The notes under the pieces: generated by a model
Seen by the model: the letters and a program-made list of their open reading frames with translations, nothing else
Database searches by the model: none
Told to the model about the DNA's origin: nothing
DNA from: Sulfuricurvum sp.
GTDB taxonomy: Bacteria > Campylobacterota > Campylobacteria > Campylobacterales > Sulfurimonadaceae
Reading direction: 5' to 3'
DNA length: 64,000 nucleotides
NCBI GenBank assembly: GCA_003245815.1
Contig: QKCD01000008.1
Coordinates: 1-64,000, forward strand
Program-made: the position numbers and the translations under genes
Shown here: piece by piece, positions 29,501 through 39,309 of the stretch
How positions within the stretch are numbered: position 1 is the first letter of the stretch
How the letters are laid out: every line of letters starts with the position of its first letter

Positions 29501-31006
29501 CCGCACCACGACATCTACTCCATCGAGGACCTGGCGCAGCTGATCTACGACCTCAAGCAGGTCAACCCCAAGGCGAAGATCGCCGTCAAGCTCGTCTCCA
29601 CGGCGGGTGTCGGTACGATTGCGGCGGGTGTCGCGAAGGCCTACGCCGACAAGATCATCATCTCCGGCGGCGACGGCGGTACCGGTGCGGCACCGCTCAC
29701 CTCCATCAAGTTCGCGGGCAACCCGTGGGAACTGGGCCTCTCCGAAGCCCACAACGCCCTTAAGGCGAACAACCTGCGCGAGCTGGTACACCTGCAGACC
29801 GACGGCGGCCTGAAAACGGGTCTCGACGTCGTCAAAGCGGCGCTGCTCGGCGCGGAGAGCTTCGCTTTCGGTACGGGCGCACTGGCGATGATCGGCTGTA
29901 AGATGCTGCGGATCTGTCACGTCAACCGCTGTTCCGTCGGCATCGCGACCCAGAACGAGAAGCTGCGCGAAGAGTACTTCAAGGGCTCCGTACAGAATAT
30001 CATCAACTACTTCACCTTCCTCGCCGAGGACATCCGCTCCATCATGGCGCAGATGGGCTTCAAGACGATGGAGGAGATGGTCGGCCGCAGCGACCTGCTG
30101 AAGGTCGTCGACACGGAGTTCGCGAAGAAGTTCGACTTCAGCAACGTCCTGCACCGCGAGCCGGGCGTCGACACCTGCCAGTACGACTTCAACGACCCCT
30201 TCGATCCGAACGAGTTCGAGAAGAGTGTCCTTGAGGAGGCGATGAGCACGATCAAACACCCGGAGCATCCGGTCCGCATCAAGCGCGACATCTGCAACCT
30301 GAACCGCAGTTTCGGCGCCCGCATCAGCGGCGAGATCGCCCAGTACTACGGTGACGCCGGCCTCAAAGAGGACTCCATCCGCATCCAGCTCAAAGGGGTC
30401 GCGGGGCAGGCCTTCGGCGCCTTCCTGATCAATGGGGTCTCCCTCGAGCTCAAAGGGGTGGCGAACGACTACATCGGCAAGGGGATGCACGGCGGCAAGA
30501 TCGTCATCACCGCGATGCACGAGGGCGAGGCGTTCAGCTCCGGCGGCAACACCTGCCTCTACGGCGCGACGGGGGGCAGACTCTACGTCAACGGTGCCGT
30601 CGGCGAGCGCTTCGCGGTCCGCAACTCCGGTGCCCTGGCCATTGTCGAAGGGACCGGCGACAACGCCTGTGAGTACATGACCGGCGGTATCGTCGTCATC
30701 CTCGGCAAGACGGGCTACAACTTCGGTGCGGGTATGACCGGCGGTATCGCCTTCGTCTACGACGACGGCCACAACTTTATCGAGAACGTCAACCGCGAAC
30801 TTGTCGAAGCGGTCCGCATCGACACCGACGAAGGGGACGAAGCGCGCCACTACCTCAAGCGCCTGCTCAAAGAGTACGCTTCCGAGACCGGAAGCAGCAA
30901 GGCCCAGGAGATCCTGGAGAACTTCCGCGTCGAGATCCGGAACTTCTGGCTCGTCCGCCCGAAAGATATGAAAAAACTTCCACTGAACCAGGAGAAAGGG
31001 GACTAA
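26567..31006 (+). CDS. gltB: Glutamate synthase large subunit
   Basis: DNCGFGLVANIK N-terminal nucleophile; SGGDGGTGAAPLTSIK; C-terminal GXGXG repeats; followed by gltD. Confidence 0.96.
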   Translation: MMEYSDLLRSSKDNCGFGLVANIKNRASHENLEKAITALERMMHRGAVAADGKTGDGSGLLLSMPHEFMLETAKELGVELPDQYAVAVVFTKDRSQIEAIEQVCENNDLKIVLVRDVPVDTNALGDQALESLPQIVHLFIIPNSIMATKRFDALLYLSRKESEHRFVGDEDFYIASMSSRVISYKGLVMPTHIKEFYPDLQRENFKISFSLFHQRFSTNTLPKWRLAQPFRAVAHNGEINSVEANRFNVRVKSESVKSEVFTDEEIKRLLPILQPGASDSASADNFFEFLITNGMDFFKAARAVIPAPWQNAPHMDPELRAFYEYHSTVFEAWDGPAAFSLTDGRYIGCVLDRNGLRPSKYIITHDDTLLITSEYGVNDIAEEEIKERGRLQSGQMIGLDLKFGKVLKDEDINNYLKSSNPYMSWLNEHMVYLQEHVDEQYAKLSEHDVAHMVKRQRFFNITQEVVEQVIEPMMKDGKEAVGSMGDDTPMAAFSEKQRSFTDFFKQKFAQVTNPPIDPIREKVVMSLNTGFGEVHNILDEIPSHAHRLKAISPIITYEKLEVLKSFGDKTSPRFQAFYYNRTFSTAYSGTLKAGLEALADTVVKAVKEDGVRIVILDDWEFGEKNAVIPMALAVGRVNRALLSAQVRHLVSIVSATGEVVDSHGAAVLLAYGASAVYPSLLFATVASCLQESKAIDMPQSEALKGVHHALNAGLLKIMSKMGISTIASYRSSGLFDILGLSREIVDECFSDSHVMVPGLGYDDIDARIKKAHKEAYREDGFSRIFPLNIGGFYKFYHGQEHHDFGPDVIQSLHAAVASGAKADFEKFRNIVNGRGQKFIRDFFVLNSDRKPVELSEVEPKEAIFKRFVTAAMSLGSISPEAHECLATAMNTIGGQSNSGEGGEDAVRFGTIKNSRIKQVASGRFGVTPAYLRSADEIQIKVAQGAKPGEGGQLPGHKVSGLIARLRHTVPGVTLISPPPHHDIYSIEDLAQLIYDLKQVNPKAKIAVKLVSTAGVGTIAAGVAKAYADKIIISGGDGGTGAAPLTSIKFAGNPWELGLSEAHNALKANNLRELVHLQTDGGLKTGLDVVKAALLGAESFAFGTGALAMIGCKMLRICHVNRCSVGIATQNEKLREEYFKGSVQNIINYFTFLAEDIRSIMAQMGFKTMEEMVGRSDLLKVVDTEFAKKFDFSNVLHREPGVDTCQYDFNDPFDPNEFEKSVLEEAMSTIKHPEHPVRIKRDICNLNRSFGARISGEIAQYYGDAGLKEDSIRIQLKGVAGQAFGAFLINGVSLELKGVANDYIGKGMHGGKIVITAMHEGEAFSSGGNTCLYGATGGRLYVNGAVGERFAVRNSGALAIVEGTGDNACEYMTGGIVVILGKTGYNFGAGMTGGIAFVYDDGHNFIENVNRELVEAVRIDTDEGDEARHYLKRLLKEYASETGSSKAQEILENFRVEIRNFWLVRPKDMKKLPLNQEKGD

Positions 31007-31007
31007 A

Positions 31008-32390
31008 ATGAGAGAATTTATTTTTACGGGACGTATCGACCCCACAAAACGCCTGGTTGTTGAGCGCGTTAAGGACTTTAAAGAGATCTACGAAGTTTTC
31101 GACAGCCACACGGCATCATCCCAGAGTGAGCGCTGTATCCAGTGCGGCGACCCTTTCTGTCTGAACAAATGCCCGCTGCACAACTACATCCCGCAGTGGC
31201 TCAAGGCCGTCGCTGAGAAGGACCTGGAGTTCGCCTTCAAGCTCTCCAACGAGCCCTCTCCATTCCCGGAGGTTATGGGGCGGGTTTGCCCCCACGACCG
31301 TCTCTGTGAAGGGGACTGTACCCTGAACGACGGCCATGGGGCGATCACGATCGGCTCCGTCGAGACCTTTATCAACGAAGAGGGGTTCCGCCAGGGGCTC
31401 AAGCCCGATTTCCCGGGCATCATCACCGACAAGAAGGTGGCGATCATCGGCTCCGGCCCGGCCAGCCTCTCCGCCGCGACCTACCTGCTGCGTTCGGGCA
31501 TCGCCGTGACGATGTACGAACGTTCTGACCGTGCGGGCGGCCTGCTCACCTACGGTATCCCGGGCTTCAAGCTTGACAAGCGTGTCATCGACCGCCGTGT
31601 CAACCTTCTCAAGGAGGCAGGCATGGAGCTGGTACTCGGCGTCGAAGTCGGCAAGGATATCTCCTTCGACGAGATCGCGAACAAGCATGACGCCGTCTTT
31701 GTCGGGATCGGCGCGACGAAGGGCAAGAGCGCTCGCATCGCCGGTGAGAACGCCTCGAACGTCTACCTTTCGATGCAGTACCTGACAGCGATCCAGCGCA
31801 AGAACTTCGGCCTGAAATATGACAAGGCCCTCGACGTCAAGGATATGGAAGTCGTCGTGATCGGCGGCGGTGACACGGCGATGGACTGTGTCCGCACCGC
31901 CAAGCGCGAAGGGGCGAAAAAGGTCACCTGCCTCTACCGCCGCGATGCCCACAACATGCCGGGTTCCCGCAAAGAGTACAAGAACGCGATGGAGGAGGGG
32001 GTCGAGTTCACCTTCTTCGCATCTCCCAAAGAGGTCGTTCTCGGCGACAGCGGCAAGGCGGTCGGCGTCAAGATGGTCAAGACCGTTCTCGGCGCCAAGG
32101 ATGCCAGCGGCCGCCAGCGCATGGAAGAGGTGAAGGGAAGCGAGTTCACCGTCAACGCGGACATCGTTATCATGGCGCTCGGTTTCGATCCGGAAGTCCC
32201 TGCCTTCCTGGCGGAAAATGGTATCGAGACAAACAGCTGGGGCGGCATCATCGTCGATGAGAAGCACCAGACGACAACGCCGGGAGTCTACGCGGGCGGC
32301 GACTGCTACCGCGGCGCCGACCTGGTCGTTACGGCGGTCTACGACGGCCGCGAAGCGGCCCGCTCCATCGTCCGTTCCCTGCTGGGTTAA
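31008..32390 (+). CDS. gltD: Glutamate synthase small subunit
   Basis: CIQCGDPFCLNKCPLHNYIPQW; VAIIGSGPASLSAATYLLRSG; VVIGGGDTAMDCVRTA. Confidence 0.95.
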   Translation: MREFIFTGRIDPTKRLVVERVKDFKEIYEVFDSHTASSQSERCIQCGDPFCLNKCPLHNYIPQWLKAVAEKDLEFAFKLSNEPSPFPEVMGRVCPHDRLCEGDCTLNDGHGAITIGSVETFINEEGFRQGLKPDFPGIITDKKVAIIGSGPASLSAATYLLRSGIAVTMYERSDRAGGLLTYGIPGFKLDKRVIDRRVNLLKEAGMELVLGVEVGKDISFDEIANKHDAVFVGIGATKGKSARIAGENASNVYLSMQYLTAIQRKNFGLKYDKALDVKDMEVVVIGGGDTAMDCVRTAKREGAKKVTCLYRRDAHNMPGSRKEYKNAMEEGVEFTFFASPKEVVLGDSGKAVGVKMVKTVLGAKDASGRQRMEEVKGSEFTVNADIVIMALGFDPEVPAFLAENGIETNSWGGIIVDEKHQTTTPGVYAGGDCYRGADLVVTAVYDGREAARSIVRSLLG

Positions 32391-32395
32391 GGGGC

Positions 32396-33124
32396 GTGCT
32401 CGAACCGTTTGTCGACGCCGCCATCGCCGCATGCCGTGAGGCGGCGGCACTGATCGCCTCCAGCGAGGACGGCGAAGGATACCGCGCCCACAGCCGCGGT
32501 GCCGGCGGCGATATCAGCATCGGTTTCGATTTGCTCGCCGAAGCGGTCTTCGTTCGCTACCTCCGCCCCTTCGGAACGATCCTTTCCGAAGAGAGCGGCA
32601 CCATCGAGGGGGAGGGGGACGCGCTGATCATCCTCGACCCGGTCGACGGCAGCGACAACCTCAAATCCTGCTTTCCCTACTACGGCGCCTCGATTGCCCT
32701 GCAGCGTCACGGCAGGACGGAAGCCGCCGTCATCAGTAACTTCGCCAACGGTGATTGTTTCGTGAAGTATCACGATCGCCACTACCAAACCTCCCTTTTT
32801 GACCCCGATATGTATCGTTCGGTAACGATCCATCCCCATGCGAAAATCGGGCTTTTCGAGAAATCCCCCGACTACTGCAGTCACGCCGAAGCACTGATGC
32901 AAGAGGGGCTGAAGTTCCGTTCCCCGGGGGCTGTGGCCCTCTCTCTGGCCTATGCCCATGTGGTCAATTATGTCCTCTTCATGGGTCCGATGCGCCCTTA
33001 TGACCTCGATGCGGGACTCTTCATGTGCGAGTCGCTGCACGTATTTAAAGACGCCGAACGTCTCGTAGTAGCGAAAGATAAGAGAGTTTTCGATACACTA
33101 TTGGGGATATTTCTAAAGGGGTGA
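32396..33124 (+). CDS. Inositol monophosphatase family protein
   Basis: LSEESGTIEGEGDALIILDPVDGSDNLK, IMPase metal-binding motif; GTG start. Confidence 0.8.
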   Translation: MLEPFVDAAIAACREAAALIASSEDGEGYRAHSRGAGGDISIGFDLLAEAVFVRYLRPFGTILSEESGTIEGEGDALIILDPVDGSDNLKSCFPYYGASIALQRHGRTEAAVISNFANGDCFVKYHDRHYQTSLFDPDMYRSVTIHPHAKIGLFEKSPDYCSHAEALMQEGLKFRSPGAVALSLAYAHVVNYVLFMGPMRPYDLDAGLFMCESLHVFKDAERLVVAKDKRVFDTLLGIFLKG

Positions 33125-33127
33125 CCA

Positions 33128-33973
33128 TTGAATCTTTTTAATCTTTTCGGCAGTTCCGGCAAACATTCAGAACCGACGAAGAGCGAAGCGCCAGCTCACT
33201 GGATCAAGTGTAAGTCGTGCCAGTCGCTGATGTACTACAAGGAAGTGGAGAATCAGAACTACGTCTGCCCCAAGTGTGGTTTCCACATCCGCATCGGCGT
33301 GATTGAACGGATCAAGATGCTCTCCGACGAAGGGACCTTCGTCGAGTTCGACGGGGCGTTGCGTCCCGTCGATCCGCTCAGCTTCGTCGACAAGAAGAGC
33401 TACCTCAAACGGATCGAAGAGGGGATCGAGAAGACGGGCCGGACCTCTTCCGTCGTCAGCGGCGAGTGTACGATCAACGGCATCCCGACCCAGCTGGTGG
33501 TTTTCGACTTCGCCTTCATGGGGGGCTCACTGGGTTCCGTCGAGGGGGAGAAGATCGTCCGGGCCGTCAACCGCGCCATTGAGAAGCGTCAGGGTGTTGT
33601 CATCGTCAGCGCCAGCGGCGGCGCGCGGATGCAGGAGAGCACCTTCTCGCTGCTGCAGATGAGCAAGACCTCCGCGGCCCTGGCGCGCCTCTCCGAGGAG
33701 AAACTCCCCTACATCTCCCTTCTTACCGACCCGACGATGGGGGGTGTCAGCGCCTCCTTCGCCACCCTGGGGGACATTATCATCGCCGAGCCGGGTGCCC
33801 TGGTCGGTTTCGCCGGCCAGCGCGTTATCCAGCAGACGATCGGCGCGGACCTTCCCGAGGGTTTCCAGCGCGCGGAGTTCCTGCTTGAGAAGGGCTCCAT
33901 CGACATGGTTGTCCACCGCAGCGAGATGAAGGACACGATCGGCGACCTTCTGAAACTCTTCCTGAACAAGTAA
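33128..33973 (+). CDS. accD: Acetyl-CoA carboxylase carboxyltransferase subunit beta
   Basis: [29 protein letters not shown] zinc finger; [25 protein letters not shown]. Confidence 0.95.
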   Translation: MNLFNLFGSSGKHSEPTKSEAPAHWIKCKSCQSLMYYKEVENQNYVCPKCGFHIRIGVIERIKMLSDEGTFVEFDGALRPVDPLSFVDKKSYLKRIEEGIEKTGRTSSVVSGECTINGIPTQLVVFDFAFMGGSLGSVEGEKIVRAVNRAIEKRQGVVIVSASGGARMQESTFSLLQMSKTSAALARLSEEKLPYISLLTDPTMGGVSASFATLGDIIIAEPGALVGFAGQRVIQQTIGADLPEGFQRAEFLLEKGSIDMVVHRSEMKDTIGDLLKLFLNK

Positions 33974-34560
33974 TGGCTCACGAAAGCGGCGCCAGACCCT
34001 TTAGACTCTACGCCCTCTGCGACCAGGAGAGCCTGGACCGCCGGGGAATCTCCCTCGAAGCCTTTGTCTCCCTCTGTAAGAAACATGATGCCGAAATCAT
34101 CCAGTACCGCAACAAAAGCGGCGATACCCATGTGGTCAAGAAGCAGCTGATCGCTCTACGCAAGCTCTGGAACCGCTTCCTCATCATCAACGACAGCGTC
34201 GATCTGGCGCTGTTCTGCGACGGGGTCCACTTGGGGCAGGAGGATCTGCTGGCGATCGACCCCGACCCAGCCAGGGCCCTGAAGGCACTCAAAGCCTCCA
34301 TCGGCCACGACAAGATCGTCGGTCTCTCCACCCATAACGCCGAGGAGATCGCGGCCGCCAACGCGCTGGAACTCAACTATATCGGCCTGGGGGCCCTCCG
34401 CGCCACGCAGACCAAGGAAGTCGACAACATCCTCGGCCCGCGTCTCGATACCCTGGCAGCGGAATCTCTCCACCCCGTCGCGGCAATCGGGGGAGTCCGG
34501 TTCGACGACCGTTTTCTCCATGTCACCTACCATGTCATTGGCAGCGGGTTGCTGCCATGA
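33973..34560 (+). CDS. thiE: Thiamine phosphate synthase-like protein
   Basis: IQYRNKSGD...[24 protein letters not shown]...[11 protein letters not shown]...YIGLGAL...VAAIGGV. Confidence 0.8.
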   Translation: MAHESGARPFRLYALCDQESLDRRGISLEAFVSLCKKHDAEIIQYRNKSGDTHVVKKQLIALRKLWNRFLIINDSVDLALFCDGVHLGQEDLLAIDPDPARALKALKASIGHDKIVGLSTHNAEEIAAANALELNYIGLGALRATQTKEVDNILGPRLDTLAAESLHPVAAIGGVRFDDRFLHVTYHVIGSGLLP

Positions 34561-35015
34561 ACGTCGACATTCTCTCCATCGCGAAGAAGGAGCGCTCCAT
34601 TTACGACCCGCTCTATAAAGAGCTCGGCAAGATGATTTCGCGCTTTGCCAAGGTCGAAGACACGGAACTTTTTCCCAAGGATGTAGCGAAAGCACACACC
34701 CTCTCGCCGGAGGCGTCGCAGGCGGCGTACACGAAGGTTTTCGAGCCTTATCTCACCAAAGGGTATTCGATTGCGTTGCATCCTGATGGAAAATTAGTCG
34801 ACAGTTTTGAATTTAGTAAGCTTTTAAGTGATAGAATGTCGGTGCAATTTTATATAGGCGGAGCTTATGGTTTCGAGGACGCTTTTTTGAAGCGCTGCGA
34901 CCGCGTCATCAGCCTTGGAAGGCTGACGATGAGCCACAAAATCGCAAAGGCGGTTTTGCTGGAACAGGTCTATCGCGGATTCAGCATCCTGCATAATCAC
35001 CCCTACCACAAGTAA
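34557..35015 (+). CDS. rlmH: 23S rRNA (pseudouridine1915-N3)-methyltransferase RlmH
   Basis: [17 protein letters not shown]...[10 protein letters not shown]...[35 protein letters not shown]. Confidence 0.93.
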   Translation: MNVDILSIAKKERSIYDPLYKELGKMISRFAKVEDTELFPKDVAKAHTLSPEASQAAYTKVFEPYLTKGYSIALHPDGKLVDSFEFSKLLSDRMSVQFYIGGAYGFEDAFLKRCDRVISLGRLTMSHKIAKAVLLEQVYRGFSILHNHPYHK

Positions 35016-35024
35016 GGAGTACTG

Positions 35025-35378
35025 GTGAGAGAAAGTGAGTTGAAGTTCTTCGAAGAGACCCTACGTGCGCGTAAGGAGCAGATTCAGAAAAACCTTCACG
35101 GCGTCGAAGAAGAGATCGACCAACTGCGTGGACTGGAACTCAACGATGAGGGTGACTATGCCTCCGTCAGCAACGACAATATGGTTGAGAATGCGATCGG
35201 CTGCCAGCAAGAGCTGGAACTGCACGAGATCGAGATTGCACTGGAAAAGATCAAGAACGGCAGCTACAACGTCTGTGAAATGTGCGAGGAACCGATCGGG
35301 ATCCAACGTCTGAAGGTAAAGCCGCATGCGAAATACTGCATCGATTGCCGGGAGATCGCCGAGAAGAACGGCAAGTAA
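35025..35378 (+). CDS. DksA/TraR-family zinc-finger protein
   Basis: GSYNVCEMCEEPIGIQRLKVKPHAKYCIDC. Confidence 0.9.
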   Translation: MRESELKFFEETLRARKEQIQKNLHGVEEEIDQLRGLELNDEGDYASVSNDNMVENAIGCQQELELHEIEIALEKIKNGSYNVCEMCEEPIGIQRLKVKPHAKYCIDCREIAEKNGK

Positions 35379-35399
35379 GTCAACGCAAAGGGAGAACAT

Positions 35400-36431
35400 A
35401 TGCATATTAAACGCTATACGCTATCGGCACTGATCTTTATGATCCTCGTCGGATGGTTCGTGTACGCCTTCATGACACAAGACGTCACGACCATCGACTT
35501 CTTCGGTACCCAGCTGCCGGCCATGCCCGTCGCATTCTGGACCGTTGTGCCGATTTTCCTTTTTTATGTGGCCAGCGTCATGCATATGTCCTACTACGGG
35601 TTGATCAGCCATTTCAGTTTCCGTAAGTACCAGAAGGATTACGAGACCTACATCGAGGCGCTCCGTGATGCTTACCTGGGCAAAAAGAGCCGTTTCCACC
35701 AGTTCAAGACCGACGAATACCGCAAACTCGGCAAAATGGTCGACCGCAGCGTTATTACGCCGACGGAGAGCCTGGACGAAGTGGGCAACGAGCAGATCGA
35801 CAATGCACTCAAGCTGATGCGCGAGGTGGAGAACGGGAATATCGTCGAGCTGAAAAAGTACCAGCTTGACAAAGAGAACCCGGTCAGCGTCCAGAACCAG
35901 ATCAACCAGCTTGAACGCGGGAAGATCACCGCCGAGGACATCCTCAGCAAGAGCGACCGCTACAGCGAGAGCGTCTGCCGTATGGCCTATGTCAAGCTGG
36001 TCGAGACGGCACCGCTTTATGCCATCGAGAAGTACCGTGCCTTTATGAGCGTGGAAGCCCTCGAGGTGATCGCCCGCCGCATCAATGCCGATGAGTACAT
36101 ATTGGAGGTCTCCAACGAAACGCTGATCTCCCTCTTCAACGGGCTGGAGCTAAGCGCAAAGGACTACCTGCAGCTTTCCGTGGCACTGGCGGCCCACACG
36201 GTCCCCGACCAGCGCATCAAGCTCTTCGATACACTTTCGACGGAGCACGAAGAGGCGACGGCTGCCTACCTCTATACCCTGTTCGACCTGGAACTCCTCG
36301 CCCCGGTGGACGAGATCCTCGATAACTCTCAGCCGGATGAATTCCCTGTATTCAAGGCGTACCGTGCCCTTAAAGAGTGCAACAAGCACTACAACATCGA
36401 AATCTTCATCCCTGCGCTGCTGAAATCGTAA
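35400..36431 (+). CDS. Conserved membrane protein of unknown function
   Basis: Two N-terminal TM helices then a soluble helical domain; good start context after dksA-like gene. Confidence 0.7.
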   Translation: MHIKRYTLSALIFMILVGWFVYAFMTQDVTTIDFFGTQLPAMPVAFWTVVPIFLFYVASVMHMSYYGLISHFSFRKYQKDYETYIEALRDAYLGKKSRFHQFKTDEYRKLGKMVDRSVITPTESLDEVGNEQIDNALKLMREVENGNIVELKKYQLDKENPVSVQNQINQLERGKITAEDILSKSDRYSESVCRMAYVKLVETAPLYAIEKYRAFMSVEALEVIARRINADEYILEVSNETLISLFNGLELSAKDYLQLSVALAAHTVPDQRIKLFDTLSTEHEEATAAYLYTLFDLELLAPVDEILDNSQPDEFPVFKAYRALKECNKHYNIEIFIPALLKS

Positions 36432-36525
36432 CATCCGCCGGCTTCTGCCGGTGCTAACCTCCCTGCCTCAACGGCCTCTTGGTTCAGACCTGCTATAATT
36501 CCGTCATCAAAATCCTGGATGAGCT

Positions 36526-37482
36526 ATGGCACCCAAAATCACTTTCGACAAACCGGTTTATGTTTTAGCGCCTCTGGCCGGCTTCACCGATCTTCCCTTC
36601 CGCAGCGTCGTCAAGAAGTTCGGGGCCGACCTTACCGTCAGCGAGATGATCAGTTCCAATGCCCTGGCATACGGCTCGCAGAAGACGATCAAGATGCTCG
36701 AGAAGTCGCCTCTGGAAGATCCCTATTCGGTGCAGATCTCGGCCAACGACCCCGATATGGCCAAGCGCGCCGTCGAGGTGCTGAATGCCCAGGAGGGGAT
36801 CGATATTATTGATCTTAACTGCGGCTGCCCCGTCCCCAAAGTATTCGGGCACGGTTCGGGCTCGGCACTGCTGGGTGATCTGCCGCGTCTGACGGCGATT
36901 ATCCGGGCGATCAAGGAATCCTCCGACAAGTCGATGACGACTGCGAAGATCCGCCTGGGGGTCAATGAAAAAAATCATGTCGAGATCGCCCAGCAGATCG
37001 AAGCGGCAGGGGTCGATTTCATCGCCGTACACGGTCGGACCCGCGCCGGGAAATACAAGGCCCCGGTCGATTACGACGCCATTGCCGAGATCAAGCAGCA
37101 TGTCAATATCCCGGTCATTGCCAACGGGGACATCGACAGCTTCGAAAAGGCCCAGTGGGTCCTCGAACATACGAAGGCGGACGGGGTGATGATCGGGCGC
37201 GGCGCGGTCGGCAAGCCCTGGATCTTCCACCAGCTCAAAACCGGCAGTGCGGCGGTTGATCCGGTGATCCGGCACGAGATCGTTATGGAGCATTACGACA
37301 AGATGATCGCTTTCTACGGCGTCCGGGGGGTGGCGATGTTCCGCAAGCATACCCATACCTACTCCAAGGGCTACGAAGGGGCGTCGGCCCTCAGGGACGC
37401 GGTGAACCGGATTGAGGACCCCATCGCCTACCGTGAGCTGATCGACGACTTCTTCGGGACGCGCCGCCTCGTTGCCTACTAA
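36526..37482 (+). CDS. dus: tRNA-dihydrouridine synthase
   Basis: APLAGFTDLPFR...IIDLNCGCPVPKV...HGRTRAGKYKAPVDYDAI...VIANGDI...VMIGRGAVGKPW. Confidence 0.94.
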   Translation: MAPKITFDKPVYVLAPLAGFTDLPFRSVVKKFGADLTVSEMISSNALAYGSQKTIKMLEKSPLEDPYSVQISANDPDMAKRAVEVLNAQEGIDIIDLNCGCPVPKVFGHGSGSALLGDLPRLTAIIRAIKESSDKSMTTAKIRLGVNEKNHVEIAQQIEAAGVDFIAVHGRTRAGKYKAPVDYDAIAEIKQHVNIPVIANGDIDSFEKAQWVLEHTKADGVMIGRGAVGKPWIFHQLKTGSAAVDPVIRHEIVMEHYDKMIAFYGVRGVAMFRKHTHTYSKGYEGASALRDAVNRIEDPIAYRELIDDFFGTRRLVAY

Positions 37483-37537
37483 GTTGGGCAGACTCCCCTA
37501 TCACATACCCTCCAAAAGCGTTACCATTTATCACATC

Positions 37538-37580
37538 GGCCCGAAACCACGGTGTTTCGGGCCATTTTTTCCCTTTTTAC
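37538..37580 (+). terminator. Rho-independent terminator after dus
   Basis: GGCCCGAAACCACGGTGTTTCGGGCC hairpin followed by ATTTTTTCCCTTTTT. Confidence 0.8.
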
Positions 37581-37915
37581 AGACCCTGCATAGAAAATGT
37601 GATACGGTTTTTACTTCACGATACCCCATCGGTCCAGAAGATCTGGCCTTTCGCAAAAATAAATGTGATAAATGTCTATTTTCTCTTCAAATTACTTTCA
37701 TAAATCCTCTCAATAAAATATCAGTAATATAAATTCCATTAATCCGAATAAGAAGTTTTATCGCTGAAAAAGCATTATTAATAGTAATACTGTTATTTTC
37801 GCATAAGATTATGGAATGTAATATTGACGCTGTTTTTGACGGCAAGTCTTTGCACGACGGTACCGCTCCCCAGGAACCGGGTGCTGTCGCGCAAACACTT
37901 ATGTAAAGGAGTCCT

Positions 37916-38641
37916 GTGAACAGAAGAAATTTTTTGAAAGTAGTCGGTGCTACCGGCGCCATGGTGGCGATCAACCCTTCGATGATCGACCAGAAGCTCT
38001 ACGGCGATACAGGGATGTACAAAGCGTATGAACGGGTACAGCTCGTTGACGGTAACGGTGCGCCCATCAAGGCGAGCAAGCTGAAGAAAGAGACGAACTA
38101 CGTCTTTAATTACCCCCATGTCGGTACGCCCGCGCTGCTGTTGAACCTGGATGACGCGACGGCGACGGACGTCAAACTGAAGAGCGAAGACGGCCAGGAG
38201 TACCTCTGGAAAAGCGGCGTCGGCAAAAAACGGACGATCGTCGCCTATTCGGCGATCTGTTCGCACCAGCTCTCCCACCCGACGCCCAACGATAGCTTTA
38301 TCTCCTACGTCCAGAAGAGCAAGAAAACGATGGCGTACGACAAGGCCGGCATCATCGTCTGTTCCTCCCACCTCTCCGCGTTTGACCCCAAAGCAGGGGC
38401 AAAACAGATCGCCGGTCCGGCACCGCAGCCCCTGGCATCCATTGTTATCGAAGTGGGTGACGACGATACGATCTGGGCCGTCGGCGTTCTCGGTTCCGAC
38501 CGCTTCCATGAGTATTTCAAGTCCTACAAGCCGGAACTGAAAGAGTGGTACGACGGTCCGCGCGGTGCGAAGAAACTGGTCAAGATCAGTGCCAAGACCG
38601 TGACGATGAACGAATACAGCAAAGAGATTATTCAATACTAA
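37916..38641 (+). CDS. Tat-exported Rieske-type [2Fe-2S] protein
   Basis: MNRRNFLKVVGATGAM Tat-like motif; CSH...CSSH matches the Rieske CxH/CxxH ligands. Confidence 0.82.
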   Translation: MNRRNFLKVVGATGAMVAINPSMIDQKLYGDTGMYKAYERVQLVDGNGAPIKASKLKKETNYVFNYPHVGTPALLLNLDDATATDVKLKSEDGQEYLWKSGVGKKRTIVAYSAICSHQLSHPTPNDSFISYVQKSKKTMAYDKAGIIVCSSHLSAFDPKAGAKQIAGPAPQPLASIVIEVGDDDTIWAVGVLGSDRFHEYFKSYKPELKEWYDGPRGAKKLVKISAKTVTMNEYSKEIIQY

Positions 38642-38651
38642 AAGGGGTATC

Positions 38652-39062
38652 ATGAAAAAAGCAGTTTCAGCACTGATAGCGGGAATTCTCGGGGTCAGCC
38701 TCCATGCAGCGGCTCCGACGGAAAAGCAGGCGCAGCTGGCAATCGATATGCGGGCGATGCTGGCCGCGCTGGAGACGATCCAGATGTCAGGCTTCTACAA
38801 CGACAAAGAGGGGATGAAGACAGGGGTCAAACGCCTCAAGGACGGCCTGAAGACGCTGCACTCCACAGACGCGAAGAGCTACCTTCCCGATGACAAGGCC
38901 TATGCGGACAAGTTCGCTATCAAGCGGGCCACGATGATCGAAATGTACGCCAACGACATGGTTGAGTCACTCAACCGCGACAACATGGACGACGCGCTGG
39001 ACGACTACACGCAGATTCTCAAGCAGTGCACCTCCTGCCATCTGCGGATCCGTCCCTACTGA
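38652..39062 (+). CDS. Monoheme cytochrome c, c'-like with C-terminal CXXCH
   Basis: Signal peptide; helical body; ...KQCTSCHLRIRPY at C-terminus. Confidence 0.8.
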   Translation: MKKAVSALIAGILGVSLHAAAPTEKQAQLAIDMRAMLAALETIQMSGFYNDKEGMKTGVKRLKDGLKTLHSTDAKSYLPDDKAYADKFAIKRATMIEMYANDMVESLNRDNMDDALDDYTQILKQCTSCHLRIRPY

Positions 39063-39309
39063 TTCCGCCTCCAGGCTCGGGCATGCCGGGAGAGGGAGTG
39101 AGCCTCTCCGGCAGTCATAGGCCCTTTCATGCCCTTCCGAACCTCCCCGACACACGCTTCTTCCACGCGCTTCTTTTTCCGAACGGATTAAAGTGAATAA
39201 TGATTCAGTTTTCTTTGTCCATGACTGTAATATACTATACGTTTGATGCCGTTAAAGTTACAATGTACACCAGTTATGAACCTTTGGCAAACCGGGGTCT
39301 GCAGGAGTT

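Noticed and set aside
27101-31045. 1314-aa minus-strand ORF opposite gltB, and similar giant antisense ORFs (e.g. 21891-25019, 42724-45636, 50053-52794, 354-1904)
   Set aside because: They lie fully antisense to clear core genes and have Arg/Asp/Glu/Val/Gly-biased low-complexity composition with no recognisable motifs. This is the expected artefact of high-GC codon usage suppressing antisense stops.
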